A DNA stretch of 64,000 nt from Clostridioides difficile (GCA_024919175.1 CP103804.1:2480001-2544000); one strand, 5' to 3'. Positions 7,772-18,002 are shown, counted from the stretch's first letter. The notes: a model not told the origin generated them from the letters alone. Program-made: numbers and translations.

Positions 7772-7913
7772 TCTTGTCTAATTGTCGATAGTTAAAAAGT
7801 TAAATAGAAGATATATCCCTTCTTTTCAAAAACCATTTTTTTCTATCATAATTGATAGCCTAGAGTTATATAATCTTTTTGACAAACTAGTATTCTTATG
7901 CTGATATTTTCTC

Positions 7914-8894
7914 TTATTTTTCCTTAATAGGTATTAGTAAATCAAGTTGTATATCTTTTACCTCATTGTCTGTACTTTCTATATGGCTAAAATAATTTAA
8001 AATTTCTTCTAAAAGACCACACATATGTTCTTGGTCTTGTAAATTGCCTGCAAATTCATATTTTTCACTGTTATTCACCCATTCAAGAAGTGCATCCCAT
8101 TCAGTAAAATTGCCAAAAGCAATCATATGTGCACCATATAACCCTCCTGCAAATTGCTTTTTTTTAAGTGGTGCCGAAATCTCCATATCATCTGGAATTG
8201 TCACCCATGCCTCATAACCATGATAGCCTGTTTCATCTATTGGATTAGGATGATTGAAACCATAATGTCTTAAATCTGGTTTAATTTTATTTAAATTATT
8301 TTTACGCACGAATTCATCAAGCATTGTATTTACATGAAGTTCTGGGTCATCACCAATATAATGAGCGGAAGCAATAGTAGTTGGTGGTAGGTATACTATG
8401 CGTATATCATTGATTTTTGATAATCTTTCATCTGCTTTATTTAACTTATCCATACCTTGTTCCTCCTTAAAATTAATACTAACAATATTAAGTGATTCAA
8501 TAGCTGATAGCAATGTGTCATTTTCAGAAATAATGTTTTTGAATTGGAGTTCTGTAACTTTAACTAATTCTTTGATAAAACAAAAGAGAATATCCTTGAT
8601 TGTGGAAAGAGCCATAATTTCTTCGTCCAATTCACTTATATTTTGACGAAAGATGTTAATAGCAGTAATTGCATTTTTATTTTCTAGAATTATTTGAATT
8701 TGACGCACAGGAATTCGCAATTTACGTAAAATCATAATCTGCTCAATTTTAGAAATTGCTTCTTCATCATAAACTCTATAAGCATAACCTTCACGGCGAA
8801 AACTTTTAATTAATCCGAGTTGTTCATAATAGCGTAGCATTCTAGTGGATATTCCCATATTTTTTGATACTTGGCTTATAGTGATTGTCCTCAT
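7914..8894 (-). CDS. MerR regulator with GyrI-like effector domain
   Basis: 326 residues. Residues 1-75 are the MerR winged helix (ISQVSKNMGISTRMLRYYE, then EGYAYRVYDEEAI). A coiled coil follows, and residues from about 170 form a GyrI-like (SOUL/BmrR-type) effector-binding domain, including YHGYEAWVTIPDD and GGLYGAHMIAFGNF. Such proteins usually bind hydrophobic drugs or lipids and activate an efflux or stress gene. No obvious target lies beside it, and its own promoter has the MerR 19-bp spacer, so autoregulation is likely. GGAGG precedes the ATG by eight bases. Confidence 0.87.
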   Translation of the reverse strand: MRTITISQVSKNMGISTRMLRYYEQLGLIKSFRREGYAYRVYDEEAISKIEQIMILRKLRIPVRQIQIILENKNAITAINIFRQNISELDEEIMALSTIKDILFCFIKELVKVTELQFKNIISENDTLLSAIESLNIVSINFKEEQGMDKLNKADERLSKINDIRIVYLPPTTIASAHYIGDDPELHVNTMLDEFVRKNNLNKIKPDLRHYGFNHPNPIDETGYHGYEAWVTIPDDMEISAPLKKKQFAGGLYGAHMIAFGNFTEWDALLEWVNNSEKYEFAGNLQDQEHMCGLLEEILNYFSHIESTDNEVKDIQLDLLIPIKEK

Positions 8895-8916
8895 TATATT
8901 TCCTCCTTACAGTTTC

Positions 8917-8947
8917 AGTATAAACTACGACACGGTGTCAAAGTCAA
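8917..8947 (-). promoter_or_regulatory. MerR-type autoregulated promoter with 19-bp spacer
   Basis: On the minus strand TTGACT (8942-8947), a 19-bp spacer and TATACT (8917-8922). The spacer holds the perfect dyad GACAC-C-GTGTC at 8929-8939. The start codon is about 20 bases from the expected transcription start. Confidence 0.8.
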
Positions 8948-9467
8948 TCATTAAACATTAAAATTATTTACTGCCTTGGTTTAATCAATTTAAATATATT
9001 ATGTTATTCAATTTTCATGGGTTCAATATTAATGTATTGTACTATTTCTTTGTATTTCTAGGACCTTACAACTTATCAAGGCTCATTTGTAAGTAGTAAA
9101 TAAGTAGGATCATATCAGTTTGAAATTTTTCTGTTATTAAATATTTTATCTTTTACTTACTTTGAGAAATAAAATAGTTAGTAAATCTTATTTATAGATT
9201 GAATCTGCTATACAATAAATAAATTTTATTATTTTTACTGTAAAATTTTTGGAAAGAGAAGTATTGATTTTTTATTTTATTGCTGAGCTTCCTACAAATT
9301 AAATTGTATATTTTTATTTATAGGGTAGAATAAACTAGTTTTGTTGAGGATTTTGAAGGGAAAATCAAGTTAAAAAAATAAAGGAACTAATTTGTCTAAC
9401 GTTTATTGGTGAAAAATAAACATATAGAAGTTATAATAAATATATAAAAATGTATGAGAGGTGTTGT
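8948..9467. other. Intergenic region, no recognised element
   Basis: 520 bases of AT-rich DNA between the divergent MerR-GyrI gene and a small gene. I see no conserved motif, repeat or reading frame with a ribosome site. Confidence 0.5.
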
Positions 9468-9632
9468 ATGTTTGGTAAACAAAAGGAAAGTGTTAGATTT
9501 CTAGAGTTTAATGATGTAGCAGAGAAGTTTGGAGAGAAAAAAGCTGTTGCAATTTTTGATGCGATAGCTGGGAAAAAATCTAAAGAACATATTATCAAAG
9601 AAATAGAGAAATTAGTCAAAAATGAAGTGTAG
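9468..9632 (+). CDS. 54-residue small protein, function unknown
   Basis: Begins MFGKQKESVRFLEFNDVAEKF and is predicted to be soluble and helical, alternating acidic and basic residues. GAGAGGTG at 9456-9463 favours the ATG at 9468 over the upstream ATG at 9450. A hairpin terminator follows nine bases after the stop. The ribosome site, the terminator and the coding-like composition support a real gene. I recognise no family, and no neighbour suggests a role. Confidence 0.65.
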   Translation: MFGKQKESVRFLEFNDVAEKFGEKKAVAIFDAIAGKKSKEHIIKEIEKLVKNEV

Positions 9633-9640
9633 ATATTTAT

Positions 9641-9684
9641 AAGGTATATTGAGCTTGAGGGTAGCTCTTTATACCTTCTTTTTT
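9641..9684 (+). terminator. Intrinsic terminator of the 54-residue gene
   Basis: AAGGTATA (9641-9648) pairs with TATACCTT (9670-9677), with an inner GAGCT/AGCTC stem, followed by CTTTTTTAT. Confidence 0.8.
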
Positions 9685-9922
9685 ATTGTGAAAAAAGAAT
9701 TAAATATTCTAGTATTCATTTAATTATGGTTTGTATTACATTTATATTGACAAGAAAGTACTTTAAATATATGGTGTATATATTAAAATAAATTTAAAGG
9801 TAATTATGAAATACAGCTATTGATTAATTTGTTTAGGCTGGAGATTTGTATAATCACTTTTCTAATGAATTTATTACTTAGATAAACAAAACAGTCAAAT
9901 TAGTAATGTGAGGTGAAACTTT

Positions 9923-11305
9923 ATGCCAATTAATTCTTTTGAAAATTATCCTATGAATTGGAAGCCAAAACGACCATCAAGAGGACAAATATTATATAAA
10001 GCTATTGCAGAACAATTAGAACAAGATATTAATAATGGAACTTTGTTGCCTGGTACTAAATTACCACCACAACGTGAATTGGCAGACTTCCTAGATGTAA
10101 ATGTAAGTACTATTTCTAGAGCCTTTAAAATTTGTGAAAAGAAAGGCTTAATAAGTGGGGTTACAGGAAGTGGAACTTTTGTAGCTTATGATATACGGTC
10201 AAATTTATTTTTGATGTCAAGTAATAAAATTACATTTATTGAAATGGGTACAATGAATCCAGATTTTGCATTAGAAGAAATGAGTACTTTATTTAAACAA
10301 ATAACTAAAGAGTTGGATTTTAAAACTATATTTCAATATGGACAGAGAGATGGTGCTGATTGGCAAAAAGAAGCTATAGCTAAATTGATTTCAAAAACTG
10401 GATTTAAAACTTCATCTAATAGCTTACTTCCTGCAAGTGGAGGACAAAATGCGATTGTAGCTATTTTGGCAGGTTTATTTCAACATGGAGATAGAATAGG
10501 TGTAGACCCATTGACTTATCCTGGAATAAAGACAGCAGCGAAGATGCTTGGAATACAACTAATTCCAATTAAGCAAGAAAATGGAGAGATTAGTGAAGAA
10601 GGTTTATTGTATGCCTGCAAGAATGAAAATATCAAGGGAATATATATAATACCAGATTATCAAAATCCAACTACACATATAATGTCGGAGACTGGACGAA
10701 AAATGATTGCACATATTTCATCTAAATATAACCTAATTGTGATTGAGGATGCTATTCATGGTTTACTTAATGAAATACATTTGAATCCAGTTGCTAATTA
10801 TATACCTAATCAGACAATTTATATTACAAGTTTATCAAAAATTCTTGCGCCTAGCCTGCGCCTTGCATATATTGCTACACCTAAACAGTATAGAGAAGCT
10901 TTATCAAGTGCTTTATATAATATTAATCTGTCTCAATCATATTTTTTAACAGAAATAGCTTACCGTATGATTGCATCAGGAGAAGCATACAAATTAATTG
11001 ATGCACGTCGTAAGTCTGCTAGAAGAAGAAATGAGATTGTCAATAAATATTTATCTGAGTATAATGTTTTAGGAAATGATGAGTGTATATTCAGATGGTT
11101 AATACTGCCTGATGATATAATGGCGGAAAAACTTGAGAGACAAGCACTCAAAGAAGGTGTACAGGTTTATGCATCTGAGCGCTTTGCAGTTGGAAAAGAA
11201 AAACCTATTTCTGCAATAAGAATAGCTGTATGCGCTACAGAAAATATAGAAGAACTTAAATCTGGTTTAAGTGTATTAAAACGATTACTGAAAGAAAAAA
11301 GATAA
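9923..11305 (+). CDS. MocR-type regulator (GntR helix-turn-helix plus aminotransferase domain)
   Basis: 460 residues. The N-terminal 80 residues are a GntR winged helix (PGTKLPPQRELADFLDVNVS). The rest is a fold-type I aminotransferase-like domain, with DYQNPTTH, the aspartate of IEDAIHG and the PLP lysine in YITSLSKILAPSLRLAYI (K in SLSK). MocR proteins bind pyridoxal phosphate, or its amino-acid adduct, as effector. It is followed by its own terminator and then by azlCD in the same direction, so control of that exporter is plausible but unproven. AGGTGA precedes the ATG. Confidence 0.9.
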   Translation: MPINSFENYPMNWKPKRPSRGQILYKAIAEQLEQDINNGTLLPGTKLPPQRELADFLDVNVSTISRAFKICEKKGLISGVTGSGTFVAYDIRSNLFLMSSNKITFIEMGTMNPDFALEEMSTLFKQITKELDFKTIFQYGQRDGADWQKEAIAKLISKTGFKTSSNSLLPASGGQNAIVAILAGLFQHGDRIGVDPLTYPGIKTAAKMLGIQLIPIKQENGEISEEGLLYACKNENIKGIYIIPDYQNPTTHIMSETGRKMIAHISSKYNLIVIEDAIHGLLNEIHLNPVANYIPNQTIYITSLSKILAPSLRLAYIATPKQYREALSSALYNINLSQSYFLTEIAYRMIASGEAYKLIDARRKSARRRNEIVNKYLSEYNVLGNDECIFRWLILPDDIMAEKLERQALKEGVQVYASERFAVGKEKPISAIRIAVCATENIEELKSGLSVLKRLLKEKR

Positions 11306-11310
11306 TTGTA

Positions 11311-11346
11311 TTGCACACAATATTTTAATTGTGTGTAATTTTTTTT
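11311..11346 (+). terminator. Intrinsic terminator of the MocR gene
   Basis: TTGCACACAA (11311-11320) pairs with TTGTGTGTAA (11329-11338), with one G-U pair, followed by TTTTTTTT. Confidence 0.85.
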
Positions 11347-11585
11347 GCTGTTACAATGAAAACATAATAGATAATTTATTTATAAGAATTGACATATATC
11401 ATTGCCTCATAACAAAAAGTAATTATAAGTTAATAGTATTCAAAATTAATTTATTTTTATTTATTATAGTAAAGTTTATATAGTTAATTCAAATTTATTT
11501 TTAAGTATAATTGCAATTATATGATTAATCTATTTTATATTTTAATAATACTCAATGTATTAAAAGTTAAAAGGAGTGATTTATC

Positions 11586-12287
11586 ATGGAAAGAACTCAA
11601 CAACTAAGAGAAAGTTTGATTGCTTCAATACCAATATTTTTGGGCTATGTACCTATAGGTATAGTAGGAGGAATACTACTTCAGAAATCTGGTCTTTCAC
11701 CTTTTCAAATAGCATTAATGGTAACTTTGGTATTTGGAGGAAGCTCTCAATTTATTGCAGCTTCAATGATTTCAGCTGGTGCAAGTATAACATCCATTGT
11801 ATTAACCACATTTATTGTTAATTTGAGACATTTCTTAATGAGTTCCAATTTAAATATGTATATAAAAAATAAAAGTCCAAAGTTTATATTGCCATTCTGC
11901 CATACCATAACGGACGAAACTTTTGCAGTTAATTATGAAAAATTTACTACTGGAAATTGGACTGACAGAAATGCAATCTATCTCAATTTTTTTTGCCTAG
12001 TTTCATCAGTCTTAGCCAATTTTATTGGGGCATTTTTAGGAGAAACAATATCTATAGATAGTTCTATTTCTGGTTTTATACTGACTTCTATGTTTATAGC
12101 ATTAATAGTTTCTCAAATAAAAAACAAGATTTATGTTTTAGTATTTATATCATCAATTATTATTTCAGTTATTTTATATGTATTGTTTAAGAGCAATTTA
12201 GTAATTATAGCTGCATCAATTTTAGCCTCTTTAATTGGATTCTTTGTAGAAGAGGTGTATTGTAAAAAGGAGGAATCTTATGAGTAA
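11586..12287 (+). CDS. azlC: AzlC-family amino-acid exporter, large subunit
   Basis: 233-residue membrane protein with the AzlC signature regions: IPIFLGYVPIGIVGGILL near residue 15, VFGGSSQFIAASMI near 48 and NLRHFLMSSNL near 79. AzlC and AzlD together export branched-chain amino acids and analogues. AAGGAGTGAT precedes the ATG. It overlaps the azlD-type gene by eight bases. The 280-base gap to the upstream MocR gene would hold its promoter. Confidence 0.9.
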   Translation: MERTQQLRESLIASIPIFLGYVPIGIVGGILLQKSGLSPFQIALMVTLVFGGSSQFIAASMISAGASITSIVLTTFIVNLRHFLMSSNLNMYIKNKSPKFILPFCHTITDETFAVNYEKFTTGNWTDRNAIYLNFFCLVSSVLANFIGAFLGETISIDSSISGFILTSMFIALIVSQIKNKIYVLVFISSIIISVILYVLFKSNLVIIAASILASLIGFFVEEVYCKKEESYE

Positions 12288-12606
12288 TAGTAATTATATA
12301 TTTTTTATTATAATAGGAATGTACATTGTTACATATCTTCCAAGAGTTCTTCCAATGTTAATCTTTTCGAAAAAGGATATGCCTGAGTTTTTGAAAAAAA
12401 TAATGAAATTTATACCTGTAGCAATACTTACTTCTTTAACAGCAAAAGATGTATTTTTTAATGGAGATAATCTATATTTATCTGCAGTAAATCCTAAAAT
12501 TATATCTTTTTTAATTGTACTTCTGGTTGCATATAAATTTAAATCTATTGGAATTTCTATTGTTACAGGTGTGGTATCTATATATTTATTTGGATTTATT
12601 ATGTAG
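12280..12606 (+). CDS. azlD: AzlD-family amino-acid exporter, small subunit
   Basis: 108-residue protein with three to four hydrophobic segments and the family motif YLPRVLPMLIFSKKDMPEF. It partners AzlC in the membrane. AAGGAGG lies inside the end of azlC and the coding regions overlap, so the two are translationally coupled. Confidence 0.9.
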   Translation: MSNSNYIFFIIIGMYIVTYLPRVLPMLIFSKKDMPEFLKKIMKFIPVAILTSLTAKDVFFNGDNLYLSAVNPKIISFLIVLLVAYKFKSIGISIVTGVVSIYLFGFIM

Positions 12607-12757
12607 TATTTAACTACCTTTATATACAAATTTGAAAATTATAAATATTTATAAATACATATTGCTTTAGATTTTATTATATAACATAATTATATATTTT
12701 AGCATTTCTTTGGTATGTATTTTGAATTTAATTAATTACTGTTTTGTGTACAAATAT

Positions 12758-12810
12758 AAAGAACTTATTGCTTATATATTAACTTTTATATAGCAATAAG
12801 TTCTTTTTTA
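12758..12810. terminator. Terminator between azlD and the convergent lipoprotein gene
   Basis: AAAGAACTTATTGC (12758-12771) pairs perfectly with GCAATAAGTTCTTT (12793-12806), followed by TTTA. It is 150 bases past azlD. The surrounding gap 12607-13058 holds nothing else that I recognise. Confidence 0.8.
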
Positions 12811-13058
12811 TAATTTAAGCTTGTAATTAATTTATAAGTATTTTAATATAATAGAGAATATTATATAAATATATAATAAATTCAACTGAAGTATAAATAA
12901 AAGTCTAAAACATATTTTTTTATAGAAAAAATTAAAATTATTATATAGAAAACTATTATATAATAATTTTACATAAGTACTGTGATTGATATGTAAAGGT
13001 AAAAACATATTACTTACAATAATCTATATGTATTTCTTGGATATAATAAATTAGATAT

Positions 13059-13904
13059 TTACTTTAATTGATTTTTTATTACATCTAAGTTAAACTTTGC
13101 GTCAGTGTTATCCTTATTAGCATATAATGATTTATTTAAAAATTTTTTTGCCTCATCATATTTTTTAGTACCTATACACATAACTGCCTTTAAATTATAT
13201 GCATCACTTAAATCTTTTTTATAATTAGAATTTTTTTTATCTAAATATTTTAAGCAGTTATTAATTGAAATTAGACCATTATCATATTCGTCTAAATTCA
13301 TATAGTGACATGTTTGTGCATAATAAGCATCTGAATTGGTAGGGTCAATATCAACTGCTTTTTTCAGTAGTAAAGTAGTATCTTTAAGTGTTTTTTTTAG
13401 TGTTTTTTCTGAATCTATCTCATGTTTTCTAAATTTTAGATATACAACATCAAGGTATCTGGAACTAAGATTTCGCTTGAAATTTTCATGCCATAATAAC
13501 TTATATTGATTATTTTCAACTATAAGGTACCTACTAATTTTTAAAGACTCACATTTTTTTAAGTAAATATTTTTTATATTATAAGTTTCTTCTAGTTTAA
13601 CAAGATTCTTATATTCTTTTTTATCATATTTATACTTTTCTAGATTTTCTTCTTTTATTAATTTATAACCAATTACTTTTTTTGTCTCAAGTAATACACT
13701 TTGATACTCTTTGAATCTTTCAAGACTAACTTTTTTCTTGGTGTCTTTGCTTAGTAAATCATATGCTGTTTCATAATCTCCAGAAGTTACTCTATCAGTA
13801 TACTTTTTTGCTACTTCACTAGCACTTTCTCTTGGAGAACATCCTGTTATTAATATTGCAATTAATACTATTAATATTAAGGGTAATCTTTTAATAATGT
13901 TCAT
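13059..13904 (-). CDS. Lipoprotein with TPR-like repeats
   Basis: 281 residues. The signal peptide ends in the lipobox ILITGC at about residue 22, so the mature protein should be lipid-anchored outside the membrane. Residues about 30-150 resemble the small alpha-beta fold of DUF4878-type domains (KKYTDRVTSGDYETAYDLL). Residues about 170-281 hold two to three tetratricopeptide-like repeats (DPTNSDAYYAQTCHYM and SDAYNLKAVMCIGTKKYDEA). The role is unknown, probably scaffolding at the cell surface. It stands alone with no operon partners. GAGG precedes the ATG. Confidence 0.8.
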   Translation of the reverse strand: MNIIKRLPLILIVLIAILITGCSPRESASEVAKKYTDRVTSGDYETAYDLLSKDTKKKVSLERFKEYQSVLLETKKVIGYKLIKEENLEKYKYDKKEYKNLVKLEETYNIKNIYLKKCESLKISRYLIVENNQYKLLWHENFKRNLSSRYLDVVYLKFRKHEIDSEKTLKKTLKDTTLLLKKAVDIDPTNSDAYYAQTCHYMNLDEYDNGLISINNCLKYLDKKNSNYKKDLSDAYNLKAVMCIGTKKYDEAKKFLNKSLYANKDNTDAKFNLDVIKNQLK

Positions 13905-14057
13905 AATATAATCCTCTATAATTAAATATTTATTAATTTTATTTTATCATCAAACATTGGATAAGTCATCAGCTTTAATATATATGTGAAGTAGATAGTT
14001 TAATAAAATATTGCATATCTTAATTTAGATATATGAAAAATTTCTTATAAATAATTA

Positions 14058-14097
14058 AGGATTTAAAAAGTTATACTTATATAACTTTCTAAATCCT
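14058..14097 (-). terminator. Terminator after the ABC exporter operon
   Basis: AGGATTT/AAATCCT outer and AAGTTATA/TATAACTT inner stems form a long hairpin 90 bases past the ATPase stop. The minus-strand tail is only moderately T-rich. Confidence 0.6.
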
Positions 14098-14184
14098 CTA
14101 ATAATAGATTTACTTGTTTCTTTACTCATAATTTATTTTGATTTTATACTACTAATAATATCTGTTTTATTTATGCCAATATTT

Positions 14185-14952
14185 CTAAAAACCTAATGCT
14201 AATAACCAGTTTGTAAGCTTGTTTTCTCTTTCTTTTAAATTGTTGTTATGTTCATTAAATTTTCCTAATATAATTTCTCCAATGATTACACCATCAGACA
14301 TAAATACTACTCGTTCTGTTTTTGCTGCAACTTTGGCATCATGAGTTACAAGCATAATGGTTGTACCAGAATTGTTGATATCTAAAAGAATGTCCATTAC
14401 TTCATTTGTTACTTTAGAATTAAGTGCACCTGTTGGTTCATCTCCAAATAAGATTTCTGGAGTATTAATTAAAGCACGGCATATAGCTGCTCGTTGAAGT
14501 TGACCACCAGAAACCTGAGTAATATCTTTATCTTTGATTTCTGAAATATTTGTCTTCTCCATAAGTATTTTTGCTCGCTCATTAATTATTTGTCGGCTTT
14601 CTTCCTTTCTCAAGTAGGCAGAAAGGACTATATTGTCAAAGATATTTAAATTTTTCAGTAAATTGCTTTGTTGAAAGATAAATCCCATTTTTTTTAATCG
14701 TATTCTCGATAGTTCTTCTTCAGACATACTAGAAATCATTTCTCCGCAGAATGTAATGTTTCCAGATGTGAGTTTATCCATACCACTTAAATTATAAAGT
14801 AGAGTTGTTTTTCCTGAACCAGAAGCTCCCATAACAGATACAAACTCTCCATGTTGAATGATTAAATCAATTCCTTTTAAAACTTGATGTATATTCTCTT
14901 TGCTGATGACATATTCTTTATTAATTTTTTTAGCTTCTATAATATTATTCAT
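14185..14952 (-). CDS. ABC transporter ATP-binding protein (MacB/LolD type)
   Basis: 255-residue ATPase. Walker A is GASGSGKTT near residue 42, the signature is VSGGQLQRA near 144, and Walker B is EILFGDEPTGAL, followed by the switch histidine in LVTHD. The closest families pair with FtsX-type permeases that move antimicrobial peptides, lipoproteins or drugs rather than with classical importers. The C-terminus has about 30 extra residues after the usual end of the domain. It starts ten bases after the permease gene, an inverted order compared with most such pairs. Confidence 0.9.
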   Translation of the reverse strand: MNNIIEAKKINKEYVISKENIHQVLKGIDLIIQHGEFVSVMGASGSGKTTLLYNLSGMDKLTSGNITFCGEMISSMSEEELSRIRLKKMGFIFQQSNLLKNLNIFDNIVLSAYLRKEESRQIINERAKILMEKTNISEIKDKDITQVSGGQLQRAAICRALINTPEILFGDEPTGALNSKVTNEVMDILLDINNSGTTIMLVTHDAKVAAKTERVVFMSDGVIIGEIILGKFNEHNNNLKERENKLTNWLLALGF

Positions 14953-14962
14953 AATATACCTC

Positions 14963-17296
14963 TTATTCTATGATAGACATAATTTTTATTTTTTTGATTG
15001 TTATGCTTATTGCTGTGATAGCAACAGATACAGTTATAATTAAAGTTATTGGACAAATTATATATACAATTAGTGGATTTGTTATAAATTGTAAATTGGA
15101 TATACCAGAAAGAAGTAGCCCTGCTATTTTCTGGCCAATTGTATTTGATGCAATAGTTCCTAAAATAATTCCAATTGTGAGTACTAATAGTGCTCTTGCA
15201 ATATATTGAGTTCGTATATTTTTAGTAGAGAATCCTAAACTAAGCATAATTGCAATTTGTGATGTATCTTTAGCAATCAACATTTTAAAAAACATTGCTG
15301 TAATAAATCCAGAAATCGAAATAGATAGAATAACAGCTAGTTTTATAACAAGTCTTAACTGGCTAATAACAGAACCCAATGTCTGACTTACATAATCATC
15401 CATATTTGTAACTTTTGCAGGATAACAATTCATTCTATATTGATATAATTTATCTGTTAAATTAACTCCAGGTTTCATATTTAAATTTATGATATACCAT
15501 AAAGTAGTGTCTTCTTTGTGAGGTAGCATCGCTTTTGCAGTCTTACCACCATATGTAACATCTTGATAAATGCCACTAACAGTGAGTATTAGCTCATTAT
15601 CTTCTTCTGAAAAAACAGATAAATTATCGCCAACACTTTTCCCAAATTCATCAGCATTTATAACAGATAGAGCAATCTCATTTTCATTTGTTGGTGCAGA
15701 ACCCTTTATATATTCAAGTGGAAAAGTTGAAAAATCTCCATTTTCTATTTTCATATTTTCTATCGTCCCATCTTGGTTTACTACTTTATAAGAACTCGTT
15801 ACAAAAGAAGCATATTTTTCAATATCATTGTCACTTTCAATCACCTTCAATATAGAATTAAGGTGATTTTGAGTTTCATTTGTCTGTTGTAAATCAATGC
15901 GAATATCGCTTTGACCAGCTCCCATATAAGTAATGAATTCTGGAGACTGAATAGTATTTAGAAAATTAAGTGGCACAATCATAAGGAAGATGCAAACAGC
16001 ATAAACAAAACAAAGTAAGCTATAAATGGTAAATCGTCTAATTACTTCATTTAATCCTAAAAAGAGATTGACATTTATTGTTTTATTCTTGTATAGTTTT
16101 ATATTATATCTGTTTCGTTTAGTGGTCATTGAAGTACCTGTTTTTAATGCTTCTACTGCTGATATTTTATTAAATCTTTTTAGTATTAGATTACAAAAGA
16201 ATATAACTGCTATAAATACAATAACTGCACCAATTAATGGAATAAAAACACTAAAAGCACTTTTTTCTACTGTGCCCATATAAAGATTGATGTTTTCTGT
16301 AAAAAAAGTTTCAATAAATAATGAGGTTATATAACCAAAAAAACTTGCTAAAGATGCAATCAATAGATATTTTGCCAGATACAGTTTTCGAATATTGCTA
16401 CTTTGGATGCCAATTGCTTTCATAACACCAATTTCACGATAATCTTCCTCAATAGTTGCAATTAATGTAAATCGTAAGCATAAAGTAGAAATTATAATAA
16501 GGAGAACACTAATTAAGATAATGATTGCAACTACAATTCCATCAGATAATGCATTTAATACTTGATAAAGAGAATAGGTTATTGAGGTTCCAGTTTGTGG
16601 AAGATTAGTTGATTGATATAACGTTTCAAATTCACTAATTTTATTTATATCATTTAATAGAAACTCAATAAGGTACTCACTTTCACCCAAGTTAGCATGT
16701 AAAGTATTCCAATCATCATTACTGATTAAGAAACGCTTTGAAGTAACAAGGGAAGGGTTCATTTGCACATCACGTACAAAATCTTTTATTGTAAATTCCA
16801 TGAAGAAATCACCATTAACTATTTGTATTTTATCTCCAATATTTAAATTATTTTGTTTCATGTAATAGATAGGAACTCCTATTTCTCCATTCTCTACTTG
16901 AAATATCTCATTATCCATGTCTAATAAAAAATCAAACTTACTATTTTGCTTCACAAAACTATTTTCTAAAACACTGTCAGTTTGGCTTTTTTTCTCATTT
17001 CCTAGAAAAATATTCCTTCCGTTTATATTTATAAGTTCAACAGTTTGTTGTTCTTTTACAGATGGAGTTGAAGCTGTAAATTCATTAATTGATTTTTGAT
17101 CTAATTCTCCAGAATACATTTGGACATAGTGAGGTGCACTAGATTGTTTAAACAAGGAAGCCATAGAATTAGTAAGTTCAATAATGATATTTGTAGCACT
17201 AGATACTAACATAGCCGCTAGTAAAATAAATATGAATAATGCAGCTGTTACTACTTTATTTCTTGCTAAATCCTTTTGTAATATTCTTTTTAACAT
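14963..17296 (-). CDS. FtsX/MacB-type ABC transporter permease
   Basis: 777-residue permease with one N-terminal membrane helix (about 15-38), a large extracytoplasmic domain, three helices of the first FtsX domain (about 250-385), a central helix near 425, a second extracytoplasmic domain, and a final three-helix FtsX domain (about 660-770). EEDYREIGVMKAIGIQ is the usual coupling segment. This duplicated-FtsX layout is typical of peptide or drug exporters. No accessory membrane-fusion protein is nearby. The promoter 280 bases upstream carries a dyad operator. Confidence 0.87.
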   Translation of the reverse strand: MLKRILQKDLARNKVVTAALFIFILLAAMLVSSATNIIIELTNSMASLFKQSSAPHYVQMYSGELDQKSINEFTASTPSVKEQQTVELININGRNIFLGNEKKSQTDSVLENSFVKQNSKFDFLLDMDNEIFQVENGEIGVPIYYMKQNNLNIGDKIQIVNGDFFMEFTIKDFVRDVQMNPSLVTSKRFLISNDDWNTLHANLGESEYLIEFLLNDINKISEFETLYQSTNLPQTGTSITYSLYQVLNALSDGIVVAIIILISVLLIIISTLCLRFTLIATIEEDYREIGVMKAIGIQSSNIRKLYLAKYLLIASLASFFGYITSLFIETFFTENINLYMGTVEKSAFSVFIPLIGAVIVFIAVIFFCNLILKRFNKISAVEALKTGTSMTTKRNRYNIKLYKNKTINVNLFLGLNEVIRRFTIYSLLCFVYAVCIFLMIVPLNFLNTIQSPEFITYMGAGQSDIRIDLQQTNETQNHLNSILKVIESDNDIEKYASFVTSSYKVVNQDGTIENMKIENGDFSTFPLEYIKGSAPTNENEIALSVINADEFGKSVGDNLSVFSEEDNELILTVSGIYQDVTYGGKTAKAMLPHKEDTTLWYIINLNMKPGVNLTDKLYQYRMNCYPAKVTNMDDYVSQTLGSVISQLRLVIKLAVILSISISGFITAMFFKMLIAKDTSQIAIMLSLGFSTKNIRTQYIARALLVLTIGIILGTIASNTIGQKIAGLLLSGISNLQFITNPLIVYIICPITLIITVSVAITAISITIKKIKIMSIIE

Positions 17297-18002
17297 ATTT
17301 TATCCTCATTTCTTAAAAATTTTTAAAAATTAAAAATAGCATAAGTATAACAGTGTAAATAACTGAAGTAAGTAAACCAAGTTGGATATAAAAAACTTAA
17401 AAAGCATCATAAGTGATTTTTTATTGATGCTATATATAACAATAAGTACCCAATAAGTACCACTATTTTTATCAAAATTTTTATTAGGTAGATTTTATGT
17501 ACTTTCTTAATCATATAAATATCTATAAATGGTTATAATCATATTTTGTACTAGACTGACCGTCGGTTTATAATAATAATACAGTGATATACTTCTTTTG
17601 TCAAGTAAGCTTAAAAAAATTTATGATACCTAAAGAGTGTTCAAGAATCAAAAGAAGAGGTATTAAGGTATTAGAAACTAAAAAGAGAGATAATAAAATA
17701 TGAATACACTTAAAGCTCTTGATTTATATATTTATTTGTAAAAGTTCTTATATTAAAGATATAAGAATTTATAAACTTGTATTTGTATCTTCATATTTTT
17801 ATTATAAAAAAAGTTTGTTATAAAAAATTGTATGTTAGGTAAATTACTATTTTATAGATGACTTAGAGAGAATAATAATTTATTTAGTAATATAAAGATA
17901 TTTTTTATTTATTATTAATTAAAAATTGAATTTATATTTAATTAATATAAAATTTTAGGGAATATTATTTTGTAAATATTTAATTTGTGTTATTATTCAG
18001 AT
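17297..18002. other. Long intergenic region between ABC operon and c-di-GMP riboswitch
   Basis: About 700 bases between divergent units. It contains the ABC operon promoter and dyad at 17559-17604 and a leader of roughly 270 bases before the permease ATG. Nothing else is recognised. Confidence 0.5.
17559..17604 (-). promoter_or_regulatory. Promoter of the ABC exporter operon with dyad operator
   Basis: On the minus strand TTGACA (17599-17604), a 17-bp spacer and TATTAT (17576-17581). Immediately downstream, ACCG-T-CGGT at 17559-17567 is a GC-rich dyad that stands out in this AT-rich DNA. It covers about +2 to +10, where a TetR-type repressor would block transcription. No TetR gene is adjacent. 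Confidence 0.7.
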
